A stretch of 64,000 nucleotides of DNA, from the NCBI RefSeq assembly GCF_000350225.1, contig NW_005178991.1, positions 62,001 through 126,000 of the forward strand, given 5' to 3'. Of the stretch, positions 41,450 through 51,645 are shown piece after piece (position 1 is the stretch's first letter; every line of letters begins with the position of its first letter). Both the position numbers and the translations under genes were made by a program. Below the pieces are notes generated by a model. That model worked only from the letters and a program-made list of their open reading frames with translations. It ran no database searches and was not told the DNA's origin. This DNA is from Chondrus crispus (lineage: Eukaryota > Rhodophyta > Florideophyceae > Gigartinales > Gigartinaceae).

Positions 41450-41654
41450 GGTTAGCACGGCGGCGTTTGGCAGTGTTGTCGGCTTTGCGTAATTGCTTTG
41501 TCTTTTTATGACTTAGTCATCATTTTAGAAGGATATGAGTAGATTTGATGACGCTATATCACCTGATGAGCACCCAGTCTGTACGATTATGGCACGTTAA
41601 ATGCACCATCACTAAGCCGTTGAGCACTCGTCGCCCATTTGCACTTAAGACCTA

Positions 41655-41702
41655 CTGGATACTGGTTGAGGGGGAAAGTGAAAAACTTGAAACCGGACTT
41701 TG
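41655..41702 (+). repeat. Short copy of the dispersed repeat
   Basis: TACTGGTTGAGGGGGAAAGT and the following AACTTGAAACCGG are shared with 51352-51395, and in inverted and diverged form with 39250-39290. Confidence 0.6.
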
Positions 41703-41784
41703 TCCCGGTTTCACGTGGTCGAAAGTGAAGGGCAGGTTGATACTTTTCGCAGAGATATTAGTGCTATTGGATCGTTGGGCAGCC

Positions 41785-41895
41785 AATCACCGCACACGAG
41801 TTCGGAATGTTCAGCCTGGCGATCTTCAACCTGGCGATGAACGGCAACGGCAGTCGGCTTTTATCGGGGTCGTGCGATGGTACAGTGCGGCTGTG
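41785..41895 (+). pseudogene. WD40-repeat gene, 5' remnant left of the Copia insertion
   Basis: The frame reads FSLAIFNLAMNGNGSRLLSG and then SCDGTVRL, a WD40 blade cut at CTGTG (41891-41895). The rest of the blade (LWDAQTGSQIG) resumes right of the Copia element at 46787. The two halves mark the insertion site exactly. Confidence 0.8.
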
Positions 41896-42026
41896 TATGA
41901 TCTGTGAGAGTAAGACGCCTAGCCGTCGTCGACTCAAGGAGACGACGGCTGGACCTTTTAGTCAAGTCTGTCACATAGCATTACAGGGCCACTGTGTAAG
42001 CACAGTGGTCTCTATTCCTGATGGCA
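41896..42026 (-). repeat. 3' LTR of the short-LTR Copia element
   Basis: 131 bp. It contains two perfect hairpins: a 10-bp stem AGCCGTCGTC...GACGACGGCT, and CCACTGTGTAAGCACAGTGG (8-bp stem, 4-base loop). Read in element direction it begins TGCCATCAGG and ends near ATCATA. Confidence 0.9.
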
Positions 42027-42128
42027 GGGCAGCCGGCTCAACAAGCGCGTGATATGTGGATTACCGCCATTGCAAATCGGCAACTTCCTGATGACACGCC
42101 TCGTGCAATGGTGGTGGGGAGCAAGCCA

Positions 42129-44932
42129 TCAGCGCATGTTGAGTCGGTCGCGAAGGTTTGTAAACAGCTGTTTCCTCAGCGGTTTTGTCATGATGTCTGC
42201 CAGCATATGGCGCGTTGGTACGTGCAGAAGAGTGATGTGATTTTGTTTGATATGTTCTCTCAGATAGTGATGCTTGATGTCTTTGAATTTGCGGCGTTTT
42301 GTAGAAGCGGTCTTCTGAGCGACCTTGATGGCAGAGAGGTTGTCCATATAGACGGGTACACGTCCCTGTGGCTGGCCAAGAAATTGAAACAGCCTGCGAA
42401 ACCATTGTGTATACTGTACGGCGGAAGATCCGGATATATATTCCGCCTCGCAAGTGGACAGGGCCTGGACTTTCTGCTTTTGAGAACCCCATGCTACTGG
42501 CGTGTTGTTGTAGAAGTGAATTTCGCCGGATATCGACTTGCTGTTCTTGGTATGACCAGCGTAGTCCGCATCAGCGTACGACTTGAAATGATGACGGTTT
42601 TCTTGTTTCACAGGACTGTACACGAGGCCTAGATTCCGAGTACTTTGGATGTAGCGTAGCAAGTTTTTTAAAATGTTCCAATGTCGTTGCGTCGGATCGT
42701 GGGCTGCGCAGCTGAGGCGATTGACCGCGAACGTGAGGTCCGGTCTTGTACAGTCGGTGAGATACCGAAGCTCCCCCAACACTTCTTGGTACTTTCCTTT
42801 CTGTTTTGGGATGTGCTTGTCCTCCTCACAAGGCCCGTGATACTGCGCTCCATCCACGTGTGGCGAATTGCGGCTGTTACATTCTGTCATGCGCATCATA
42901 GATAGAGCCTTTGCCGCATAATTTGGCTGGGGTATCTTGATGCCGCCGTCTGTCTGTTTTTCAATTGTCCATCCGAGGTATGAGGACGGGAATCCCAAGC
43001 GTTTGACGTTGCCAGGATATTTGACCGCGAGGGCGGTGGCTAGCCAATCTAAGAGGTGGCGTGAGGTGGCGGCGACGAGGATGCCATCTATGGTGAGTGC
43101 TATGATGATGTATTCATTGGCGGTGTGTTGGAAGCGAAAGAGGCAAGGGTCGTCTTGAGACTGCGAGAAGCCAATTAGATCCAGCCACTCCACTGCACCG
43201 CGAAGGTAGTAGAATCCCCCTGATGGGGTTCTGTATATATTCTTGATAAGGATCCCAGCTTTGGAGCCAGGGTGAGCCATTGAGCCGTCAAATCGAAGGT
43301 GTTGCCTAAGATATACAGGCTTTTTAAAGCCGTATTTCTCGTGGACAAAAGCAGATTTAATGTCCAAAGGTCCAAGTGAAGGCCATGGGCAGCGGATAGC
43401 GCGAGAAGCAGACGAATTGTAGCCTTATCAGCGGTGTGTGCGGCGGTATGGGCGGGATCGAAGTGCACTTTTGAGACCATGCGGTCACCGCGCGCAGTGC
43501 ATCTGGCTTTCCGTTCTAACAAGATTCCGGATGGTGTTCGTTTGTATCTGTATTTCATAAAGAGAGGTATGAGTTTGGCATGTTTCGGAAGGCGGTAGTT
43601 TGGTATCCAGCTGACGACTTTTGCGTTATCGAGTTTGTCGAGTTCCAAATCATGCGCGGCCGCCCACTTTTGTGCATCGGGGTAGCATTTTGCTTGCTTG
43701 TGAGAAGTTGGGGCTGGGGTAGTGGCAACAATATTTGTTGGAGTGTGGTGGCGAGCTGTGCAGCGGCGGGCGGTGGGTTGGTTGTGGAAGGAGGTGCGAA
43801 CGGGGTCTTGGTGTGGAATGTATGGCACAAAGTCGACGGTGCGAGTGCGGTGTGGTTTTCCGGTTGTGAGGTTGAGCACTGTTATGTGTCGGAGGCTGTT
43901 GGCGCATAGGTACCTTGCAGGGTATGAACGCGCGTCTAGCTTTTTGACCTTTGCTGATTCCCGTTTGGCGTGAACAGTACCTACTCGCCCAAAGCCGTGT
44001 AGGTTGATGAGGGGCGGTGAATGTCCATACCATTTTGTGAAGGGGAGTTGCTTGGTTGAGGCGTGGCGCGTAACGTTGTATTTAAACACTGCGTCGCGCA
44101 TGGCATACTCCCAGTACACCTGTGGGAGTTGACTGTGGTACAGTGCGGAGCGTGTCGCCGCCATGAGAGTACCGAGGATACGCTCGGCAATTGAGTTCTG
44201 TTGTGGGTTGTAAGGGATTGTGGGGTTAGGGGTGATGCCTAGCTGGTTGTAGAGGTTCATGGCAGCTTTAGAAATGTATTCCCTGGCATTGTCGGTTGTA
44301 AATAGGCGTGGGGGACGGCCGTGCGTGTTTGTGACAATGCGCAGGACTGTGTCGACAGCTGGAAGGACGCGGGTTCGGTTTGGAGCGAAGTAAGCGAAGG
44401 CGTATCTGGATGCTGTGTCTACAAAGATGATCACGTATTGGTTGCCTTGTAGGGACGAAGCGGTGATCGTGCCGCAGACATCAGATGACAGAGCAATGCC
44501 GATGTCGTACGTGTGGTGAGTCCGATGGTGGGGTTGTGGTCTCCGCTTTCCGTGGGCGCAGCCGGTGCAGCTTAATTTGGGCGGCTTGTTGGTGCGGATA
44601 TGCGGTAGAGACAGGAGCCTTTCACGAGCCATGGCGCTGATTGTGGGAAGCTGGATGTGGTTGAACACAAGGTGCCACTCGTGAAATGCTCTCTCAATGT
44701 CCGTGGGCGAACGATGCCGGGTATGTACAGTAGCTAAGTGTACAGGTTTGTGGGGAGAAGGAGATTGTGGTTGTGTTGCTGATGAAGAGATACGACCCTT
44801 GGAGGGATTTGTGGCTCGTGCCGTATTTGGAGGTGAACGATTTCTTTTAGTGTGGGGAGAAGCCGTGTACGTGCGCCATAGGCGGTAGGCGTGCCGCCTG
44901 AGAGCTTTAACCTGTAGCCGCGTCCTGTCCAC
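42129..44932 (-). pseudogene. Integrase, RT and RNase H of the short-LTR Copia element
   Basis: Integrase: the zinc module ends in CTGCAHGKRRP; catalytic Asp in SSDVCGTI, Asp in FTTDNAREY and Glu in NSIAERILG. RT: LELDKLDNAK region, then DIKSAFVH, and the palm in IIALTIDGILVA in place of the usual YVDD. RNase H: YADADYAGHTKNSKSISG, STCEAEYI and ADIMTKPLR. The order integrase before RT identifies Ty1/Copia. Confidence 0.9.
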
Positions 44933-46293
44933 GGTGCCACTCCGATGACTACGTTGTGGTCATATTTGTGGAGTATGTTTGCCTGGTTGGGTAGAATTAG
45001 CACGGGACCGTGGCGGACGGCAATGTCGTGAACAGAAAGAAGGTTTGTGCGCAGATCGGGGTTGTATACGGCAGGGAGTACAAGCTCAGTTTTCTTGCTC
45101 GTCGTCAGTCGAAGCTGCACGGAATGTGTAGTGCGCGAGGAAGATGAGGTGGCCGTATTTGTGGTTAGCGGCTTTCGAAGTTTGCGCATGTGCGGGAGAG
45201 AATGGTTGATATGAGAGGGGTGTGCACCGGAGTCCAAAAGATACGTACAGTCGAGTGTGGGCTGCCGCTCTTGACCGACGTTGTCCAATTGACGCGCCAG
45301 GTGTTGCATTTGCTCCGGGGTCAGGAGGGGTTGGGTGGTCTGAGTGATTTGCGCTTCTGTAGTGCGGCGGGACTGCTGTCGCCCACGATGAGGTCGATTG
45401 CCGCCCCTTTTGTGGTATTGTTGTCGGGGACGGTTTTGGTTTGTTGAATTGAACGCTTGCCCGATTTGAGTGATCTGGTCCAAAGTGAAGCGTGGAAAAC
45501 GGTCGCTGCCCCGGTATCTGCCGTAGCGTCCGCGGCCTCTCCCGCGATGTAGTCTGGGATTGTGTGTTTCGGGAGCCATTGAGAATGAGCCAGCTATGGG
45601 GCCTCCGACCAAGTTGGAGTTTTTGGCATCAAAGTCACGGACGTCCTGCAAACACGCGTGCAACGAACTGATGGACGAGTGTGCGCCGGTGAATTTAGCT
45701 GTACGAACTAGGGCAGAGAACTTTGGGTTTTCTTGAAGGCCGTCGAGCATAAGATTGACCGTGGTTGATTCTGCTTGTATTTTTGGATAATTAGCTGCAA
45801 TCATGCGCGCACGCAGCGTGCGATGCTTTTCGACGAACGCTTGTACGCTTGAGCCTTGGGCGAGGGTGATCTCCTTTGCCTCAGCTTTGAATACGCGGTG
45901 TGTGAGATCCTCGTTGGACACGAGTGCATCTCGTAGTGCGTTGGTGATTGTAGCGGGGGTGTCGGTGAATGTATCTGCGGGAATGATTTGTAGTACTTCT
46001 GGTTCTAAGCTAGACATTATCATGGTGTTGCAGCTTGCCAAAGCTTTGGAGTAGAAAGTGTGTTCCTCACCGACATAATTAGCCAGGTTAAATTCGTCTG
46101 TGAGGAGGATTTCGAGATCTCTTTGACGGAGGACAAGCTTGAGTGCACATCTCCAAGCGTGGAATGTGTGTCGGTTGAGGCTCGGTATTGTTTCTGTGAA
46201 TTTCCACGCAAGGGCAAGAAGTCCAATAAGGGCTTCCAGGGTGTTGCCGGACTGGGTCTGGCTTGGTTGTTGTCCGGGCTGGATGTTCGACAT
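44734..46293 (-). pseudogene. Gag-protease of the short-LTR Copia element
   Basis: The segment starts at ATG 46293 and codes 519 residues. It has a UBN2/Copia-type Gag (HTFHAWRCALKLVLRQRDLE and a long helical region), an Arg/Gly-rich region (RGRGRGRYGRYRG), and the aspartic protease YLLDSGAHPSHI. A GAG-pre-integrase-like stretch follows. No CCHC knuckle is seen; the RGG-like region may do the RNA binding. Confidence 0.85.
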
Positions 46294-46655
46294 GGTTTGA
46301 ATTGAAGACTGTAGCGTTTGAGTTTGTGTGACTTGTCGCCAAAGGTCTCCTCAGATATCTGTTGTGTCCCGGTAGTGCCGGCGTTTCGTGCGAGGGCTCA
46401 AGTCCTTGAACTGGACAGGATGGTGAATTGTTGGTTCGTGTGCGTGAAAGAGGATCACGCCAAGGTTTGTGAGGGATTAGGGCACGGGAGAAAAAAGGGG
46501 GAAAAGAGGCGGAGTGAAGCTCGAACGCGATGATGATGGTGATGATGTGGAGCGAGGCTCAAACGCGATGATTATGCGGGGCTAAGCTCGGACGCGGGCG
46601 TGAGAAGCAATAAGGCTTGTTTGACTAGCAGTGGAATGGGTGAGGGTCCATAACC

Positions 46656-46786
46656 TATGATCTGTGAGAGTAAGACGCCTAGCCGTCGTCGACTCAAGGA
46701 GACGACGGCTGGACCTTTTAGTCAAGTCTGTCACATAGCATTACAGGGCCACTGTGTAAGCACAGTGGTCTCTATTCCTGATGACA
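46656..46786 (-). repeat. 5' LTR of the short-LTR Copia element
   Basis: Identical to the 3' LTR except one base near the outer end (TGTCATCAGG versus TGCCATCAGG). It carries the same two hairpins. Confidence 0.9.
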
Positions 46787-48265
46787 CTGTGGGATGCGCA
46801 GACGGGGTCGCAGATTGGGCCAACGATGCGTGGGCACACGCCTTTTGGTGTACAGCGTGGCAATGAGTGAGGACGGGAGACGAGCCATGTGGGCGTCGCG
46901 GAGGGAGACGCTCATTTGGGACCTGGAGACGGAGAAACAACTCGGCGACCCCATTCACGACTGGGCACATCCGGTCAGGGTCACAATGAATGCCGACGGA
47001 ACATGGGCTCTGTCCGGGATGCATGGTGACAAGGCGCTTAAAGCGTGGAATCAGCAGTGCCCAGGCACTCTGGTTATGCAAATGAGCACTTGGAGTTGTG
47101 GGAGGCAGAAAAGGGAAGGCGAATCGGTCGGGTCACGGGACTCAAAGGAGGTGTCTCGAGCGTTGCGATGAGTGAAGATGGGAGGCATGTCGTATCGGGA
47201 GGTGCGGACAGCACGGTGAAGTTGTGAAACACGAGGACGCAGAAGGAATTAGAAAATGGGGTAGATGAGAACGGTGCGCAAGTGGAGAGGGTTGGGATGA
47301 GTGGGGATGGGAAAACGGCGGTGGCAGGATGGGGGGATGGATCGATACGAAGGATGGAGGTGGAGACGGGACAACAAGTTGGAGAGGGGATGGGTGGAAC
47401 AAAATGAGGTGTGATGCGTTTGGGAGTGAGTGAAGACGGTAAGAGAGCGATTTCGGGTTTGCGGGACGGCAGGATGCGGGTGTGGGACCTGGGAGAGATG
47501 GGAAAGATAACAGAGGTGTTACCGGGCCATGACGACTGGGTGCGGAGTGTTGCGATGAATGAGGACAGAAGCCGAGGAGTTTCTGGGTCATATGACAAGA
47601 CTGTGCGTGGGTGGGACGTGGAAAGCGGACGGCAAGTGAGGAAAGCAATGGTCGGGCATTCCCGTGATATAAATTGCGTAACGCTCAGCGCGACGGACAG
47701 GTATGCAGTCTCGGGCTCAGAAGACAAGACGGTGCGGGCGTAGGACGTGGAGAGCGGGACGGAACACGAGTGTGGTGTGGAGTGTTGCGATGAGCGCGGA
47801 TGGACGGCGGGCGGCATCTGGATCGTTTGATACAACGGTTCGCGTGTGGGGCTTGGAGAGTGGTGGGCATGTGGGTCCTGAGCCACATGCCAGGCTCTAT
47901 CAGGACACTCGGGACAGCTGCAGCGTGTGGCAATGAATGAATACAGGACATGGGTTGTGTCATCGGACTTGAGGGCGATACGAGTTTGGGACGTGGAGGG
48001 CAGGGGCCGCACGCAAGTGGTGAGTGTCGACAAAGTGGGGTGGGCAGCGGCGTGTGAGGGGTATTTGGGGCACGGGGAAGGGAGAGGAGAGAGGAGGGAG
48101 CGGCACGATGAGGAGGCGAGAAGCAGGACATGGTGGAGAGGAGGGACGCAATTTTGCAACGGCAAAAGGGCCAGGAGGACAAGTCGGGGCGCACTTTGGC
48201 GCTGGATGCGTTCGACACATGCGTGTGCATTGCAGTGCATGGGAATCAAGACAGCGATATATTGA
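46787..48265 (+). pseudogene. WD40-repeat gene, decayed 3' part right of the Copia insertion
   Basis: Plus-strand WD40 blades run in several frames: LWDAQTGSQIGPTMRGHT, YSVAMSEDGRRAMWASRRET, SSVAMSEDGRHVVSGGADST, RSVAMNEDRSRGVSGSYDKT, and VAMNEYRTWVVSSDLRAIRV. There are stops and frame changes between them, at least four. The repeats resemble those of the NB-ARC/WD40 genes at 23122 and 62640 but have diverged, and no NB-ARC part was found. The order of events (decay before or after the Copia insertion) is open; the element is young, so decay probably came first. Confidence 0.75.
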
Positions 48266-49215
48266 GAGCCGGGAGTCAAGTCGAGGGGGTGGACGCCAAC
48301 GAGTGGACGTTATTGGGAGTGCCGATACCATCGGACCGAGACGAGTCCAGTCTAGTCGACTGCTGTTGGCAGCAATACCATCTATCGGCTGCGACGCGGC
48401 GGGAAGGCCGGGGATGTGGGAGGACGCAGTTCCGCATAAGAACCTACCACCTTCTCCTGCGGATGGAGACGGCAGTGCTCGTGAAGGGTCACCTTCGCAT
48501 GAACGTAGACAACCATAACTTGGTATCGTACGTGCCATCGATGCTATTCCTCATTGCACACCCTCAAAGAGAAGTGGAACGGCGCGGGGGTGATTAGCCT
48601 TCCGCTGTGCAACTTGACGCTCGAGGCGGCGATGGGCGAGCTGGGGACATCTCTTGTTTAAAGCGAGATGGTAGGAGTCGCAAGACATCCGCGGATCTGC
48701 AAGAAGAGGAGCGTCGGGCTCAGCAACCCAAAACCTTTCACAGTGGAAAGATTTCGATCTGAGAATGACAGTATCCTGCCGAGAGAGGGTTATCCAGAGA
48801 AGGGCGGAGGAGAGAATTCCTCGGACAACTGGGGCAGGCAGGACGAGTACGATGTCGGACGTCGTACTCGGTGAGAGCCTCCATGAGAGATATGCACAAC
48901 GATTCTGTCCGGGGAGTGGACTATTTTGTGCTGCAGGAAACTTTTGTGATTTCCGGAGCTGTCCGTTCTGAGGGGAGCTGAATTGGGCGTAAATTTACTG
49001 TAACCCAACGGTAACGTACAGTATTTAGGATGGCGCCACTAACCAATAATGCCATGAATCTTTTGAAATTTGAAAACCACGAGGACGTCCAATCACGCAT
49101 TGGGAGTACACTTGGTATGTAGCGTGACTCTGCTTTGCTCACGCGGCGGTGTCTGTGACGAGCTTGGTTTTGCGCCGGTAAAGTCTCTGTGGTGTTTTTG
49201 ACGAGAAGCACGCTA
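48266..49215. other. No gene recognised
   Basis: Plus-strand frames 48024-48518 and 48130-48597 extend from the WD40 remnant but have no recognisable content. The rest is the presumed promoter region of the kinase gene at 49216. Confidence 0.4.
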
Positions 49216-50634
49216 ATGTCCTGCCGAAGAACAATATATCGTGTTTTGATATGTCAACCGGACGAACAACGCTTCTTGATGCGTGCGGAGGGTGGCGAAT
49301 GGGACTTACCGTACTTCATCCGTGAAGACTTCTCTCATTCAAACGTGCGATCCATCATTTCTTCTGTTCAAGAGATTTTTGGTATAGATGAATCCGTGCA
49401 GGGTTTTGTTGCGATAGCCGAACTGCTTGGCGATTTTTGCGCGTACCTGCCTGAGACTGTTGAGGAGAAGCGCTGCATACAACCGTCCAAAATGCTGCTG
49501 TTGGAAAACTTGCAAGAGCTTCCGGGGCTGCCATGCGGCTGGGAATGGCAGGATGTCGAGTTCCTTCGAGCGCATGATATCTCCTTTTCTCGCGACACGG
49601 ACTCGGATGTGGACGACCGTGGTCCGAAAATTGTAAAGAGAGTCACACAATTTCTGGAGAAAGATCTCACAAGCATGACAGCTTTGTGGCAGCCGCGGTT
49701 TCGGTATGGTTGGCATGAGAAGGCTTTAACGTGGATGAAAGCTGTCATCGCATCGGATGGAGGCGAAGTAGGCGATAAATTCAGGCAATACCGATTCGAC
49801 CCGGCATGCACCATTTTGACGGTGGAAACAAACATTGGTAAGTACTTTCTTAAAGGTACGGATCCGGGATCCGGAGAGGTGGATATGACAGCATGTGTAA
49901 GCAAATTGATGCCGGACCGAACGTTAGACGTGGTTTCCGTATCGAATGAACTACAAAGCGTGATTTCGAGGGAGTTGAATGTTATGAAAGATTGCGATCA
50001 GAGCATCACCAAGAAGGAATGCCTGAGATTTTTAGGAAGACTTCAGTTGGACTCGTTGCATCATTTAGAGAAGCTCGAGGCCGGGGGATTCCAGGTTCGT
50101 GGCCCGCGAGAGCTGTGCAATGCAGTGGATTCTTGGATTGTGGACGAAGATCTATTTGAAGATCAAGATTACCTCATGGGGGTATATGCTAAATTTGCAC
50201 CGAAACTGAAAGCAGAGATAGAACGATTGCAGGAATACAGCATACCGCTTACTCTCACGCATGGGGATTTTGCCAGTCGGAACCTAGGTCTGAAGAAAGG
50301 AGGAGACGGGTCGCAACAGCTTGTTGTATTTGATTGGCAATTCGCTTCGATATCGCACCCATTCTTTGACTTGCGAGAAATACACGAAGAGCAAAACCTC
50401 TCGGAAGAAGAGAGGCGGTGCTATCTAGAGATGTGGAGGGAATACGAGCCAGTGGAGCGATGTGAGGAACTGTACGAGATCGCGCACCGGTTGGGATGGC
50501 TCCTGAAGCTTCACGGAATCGCACGAGCTAACAACTCCAAGCGACCAGAATTACATTCTGAATGGCCATCTGCGTTCGGTCAGGCTGTTCTGAGAATGCA
50601 TCCGCATATACTACATGACATCTTGTTCAAATGA
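49216..50634 (+). CDS. APH-fold kinase with N-terminal Nudix-like domain
   Basis: An intact 472-residue frame from ATG 49216 (the frame opens nine codons earlier only at a GTG). The C-terminal part has the phosphotransferase signature LTHGDFASRNLGL near residue 346 and VVFDWQFASISHPFFDL near 370, that is HGDxxxxN and DW. This is the Brenner motif and metal-binding Asp of aminoglycoside phosphotransferase/choline-kinase-like enzymes. The N-terminal 110 residues (YRVLICQPDEQRFLMRAEGG, EWDLPYF, EIFGI) resemble a Nudix fold that lacks the Nudix box. The substrate is unknown. No introns are seen. It is one of the few intact host genes here. Confidence 0.8.
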   Translation: MSCRRTIYRVLICQPDEQRFLMRAEGGEWDLPYFIREDFSHSNVRSIISSVQEIFGIDESVQGFVAIAELLGDFCAYLPETVEEKRCIQPSKMLLLENLQELPGLPCGWEWQDVEFLRAHDISFSRDTDSDVDDRGPKIVKRVTQFLEKDLTSMTALWQPRFRYGWHEKALTWMKAVIASDGGEVGDKFRQYRFDPACTILTVETNIGKYFLKGTDPGSGEVDMTACVSKLMPDRTLDVVSVSNELQSVISRELNVMKDCDQSITKKECLRFLGRLQLDSLHHLEKLEAGGFQVRGPRELCNAVDSWIVDEDLFEDQDYLMGVYAKFAPKLKAEIERLQEYSIPLTLTHGDFASRNLGLKKGGDGSQQLVVFDWQFASISHPFFDLREIHEEQNLSEEERRCYLEMWREYEPVERCEELYEIAHRLGWLLKLHGIARANNSKRPELHSEWPSAFGQAVLRMHPHILHDILFK

Positions 50635-51048
50635 GCAATCCCCGCTTTGTGTACAAGGCTTGGTGTGGTGCGGCTTTGGGGGTAGGGAGTACAACAGTTG
50701 AACGATTCATGGACTTATCTGGCACACTGGCATCTGCCACACGTTAAAACTGACGGATTGTTGCAATTTCTACATCACCTTAGGGATGTAATCTTTCTAC
50801 CGATTGACATTGCTAAATTGAGCCCCCCTGTCTGCTGAAACCGGTCGAGTCGAACAACAGTAGAATTCTACGCAAATCAAGCCCATGGCCAAGGTGCACA
50901 TCATCGAAAGACCAAAGTGATTTTTATTGCGGGATAAGGTGCCGATTGCACCTTCCAAGACATACATTACTTGGTCGCGTGCTAGTTTTCACGTTTGGCT
51001 GCCCTTTGCTTATCAGTCTGGAGGGGAGGAGAGAAGTTTTGAGAACTA
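50635..51048. other. No gene recognised
   Basis: Intergenic sequence between the 3' end of the kinase gene and the Cys-rich repeat. Confidence 0.4.
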
Positions 51049-51300
51049 TTACGTGAGCCTCGAGCGGTCCAACGGGTTGCGGCATTGATTGCATGTCAAG
51101 CAGTTACGGGTACAGCCTGTGCAGAATGCAACCATCCTTTTCTGAATGCATGCATTCCTGTCACACTTCCGAATGATGTAGTGGTTCGGGTGATGTCCAC
51201 ACCTCTTGCACTTGTCAGTTTTGACGTCAAACACACTTGACAACGAAACCCCGGATCTTGGACAGATCAAAGTCGGGTCGGTGTGCTGGTGTGACGGCAT
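51049..51300 (-). CDS. Cys-rich mini-protein, repeated family
   Basis: The 83-codon frame has an ordinary N-terminus (MPSHQHTDPTLICPRSG) and a dense Cys/His part: CKRCGHHPNHYIIRKC, then CIQKRMVAFCTGC, CLTCNQC. The spacing suggests two or more zinc sites. A diverged relative is on the minus strand inside 39460-39640 and keeps KKMTQMVAFC and CSQCKECGQPLD, so Cys positions are conserved while other residues change. It sits inside a dispersed repeat (51049-51385), so it may be an element-encoded protein. No known family was recognised. Confidence 0.5.
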   Translation of the reverse strand: MPSHQHTDPTLICPRSGVSLSSVFDVKTDKCKRCGHHPNHYIIRKCDRNACIQKRMVAFCTGCTRNCLTCNQCRNPLDRSRLT

Positions 51301-51395
51301 GAGGCTCTAAATGGTTCAGCGCCTGCGTCGTGAGCTCGGGCCCGCTTGATACTGGTTGAGGGGGAAAGTGAATAACTTGAAACCGGGACTTTTGT
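51239..51395 (+). repeat. Copy of the dispersed repeat also at 39240-39760 and 41655
   Basis: Shares CAACGAAACCCCGGA, GACAGATCAAAGTCGGGTCG and AACTTGAAACCGG blocks with the other copies, at roughly 80-85% by eye. Confidence 0.7.
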
Positions 51396-51645
51396 TGGAT
51401 GTTTGGGGTCCGGGTGTTATGGGAAATGGGAGTGAACAAGGATGTAAGTAGCACTGCCGGAATTTCGTCACGCGCAGCGGCAGAGGATATCAGGGGGAGA
51501 GAGAGGCGAACGTTGGAGAAGGATCGTCTCGAGAGAGCATAGGAGCGGCGAGAGGAGAATAGGTAGCGGATACTCCCAGGGAGTCACTTATTAGGAACGG
51601 GTCTGAGGGCCAGTCCCAACATAACAATGTGTCGTGGGCACTGTA

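Larger units (their letters stand above)
41896..46786 (-). mobile_element. Copia element with very short LTRs, 4.9 kb, young, nearly whole
   Basis: The 131-bp LTRs (41896-42026 and 46656-46786) differ at one position. CTGTG flanks both ends (41891-41895 and 46787-46791), a five-base target duplication. The primer site, read on the minus strand, is GGTTATGGACCC, of the half tRNA-iMet type. Gag starts at 46293. Gag-protease, integrase, RT and RNase H follow in Copia order down to 42129. It split a WD40 gene. About two breaks are present in the coding region. Confidence 0.93.

Noticed and set aside
47074-48279. 401-codon minus-strand frame
   Set aside because: It is antisense to the decayed plus-strand WD40 repeats and shows Pro/Ser/Thr-rich shadow composition.
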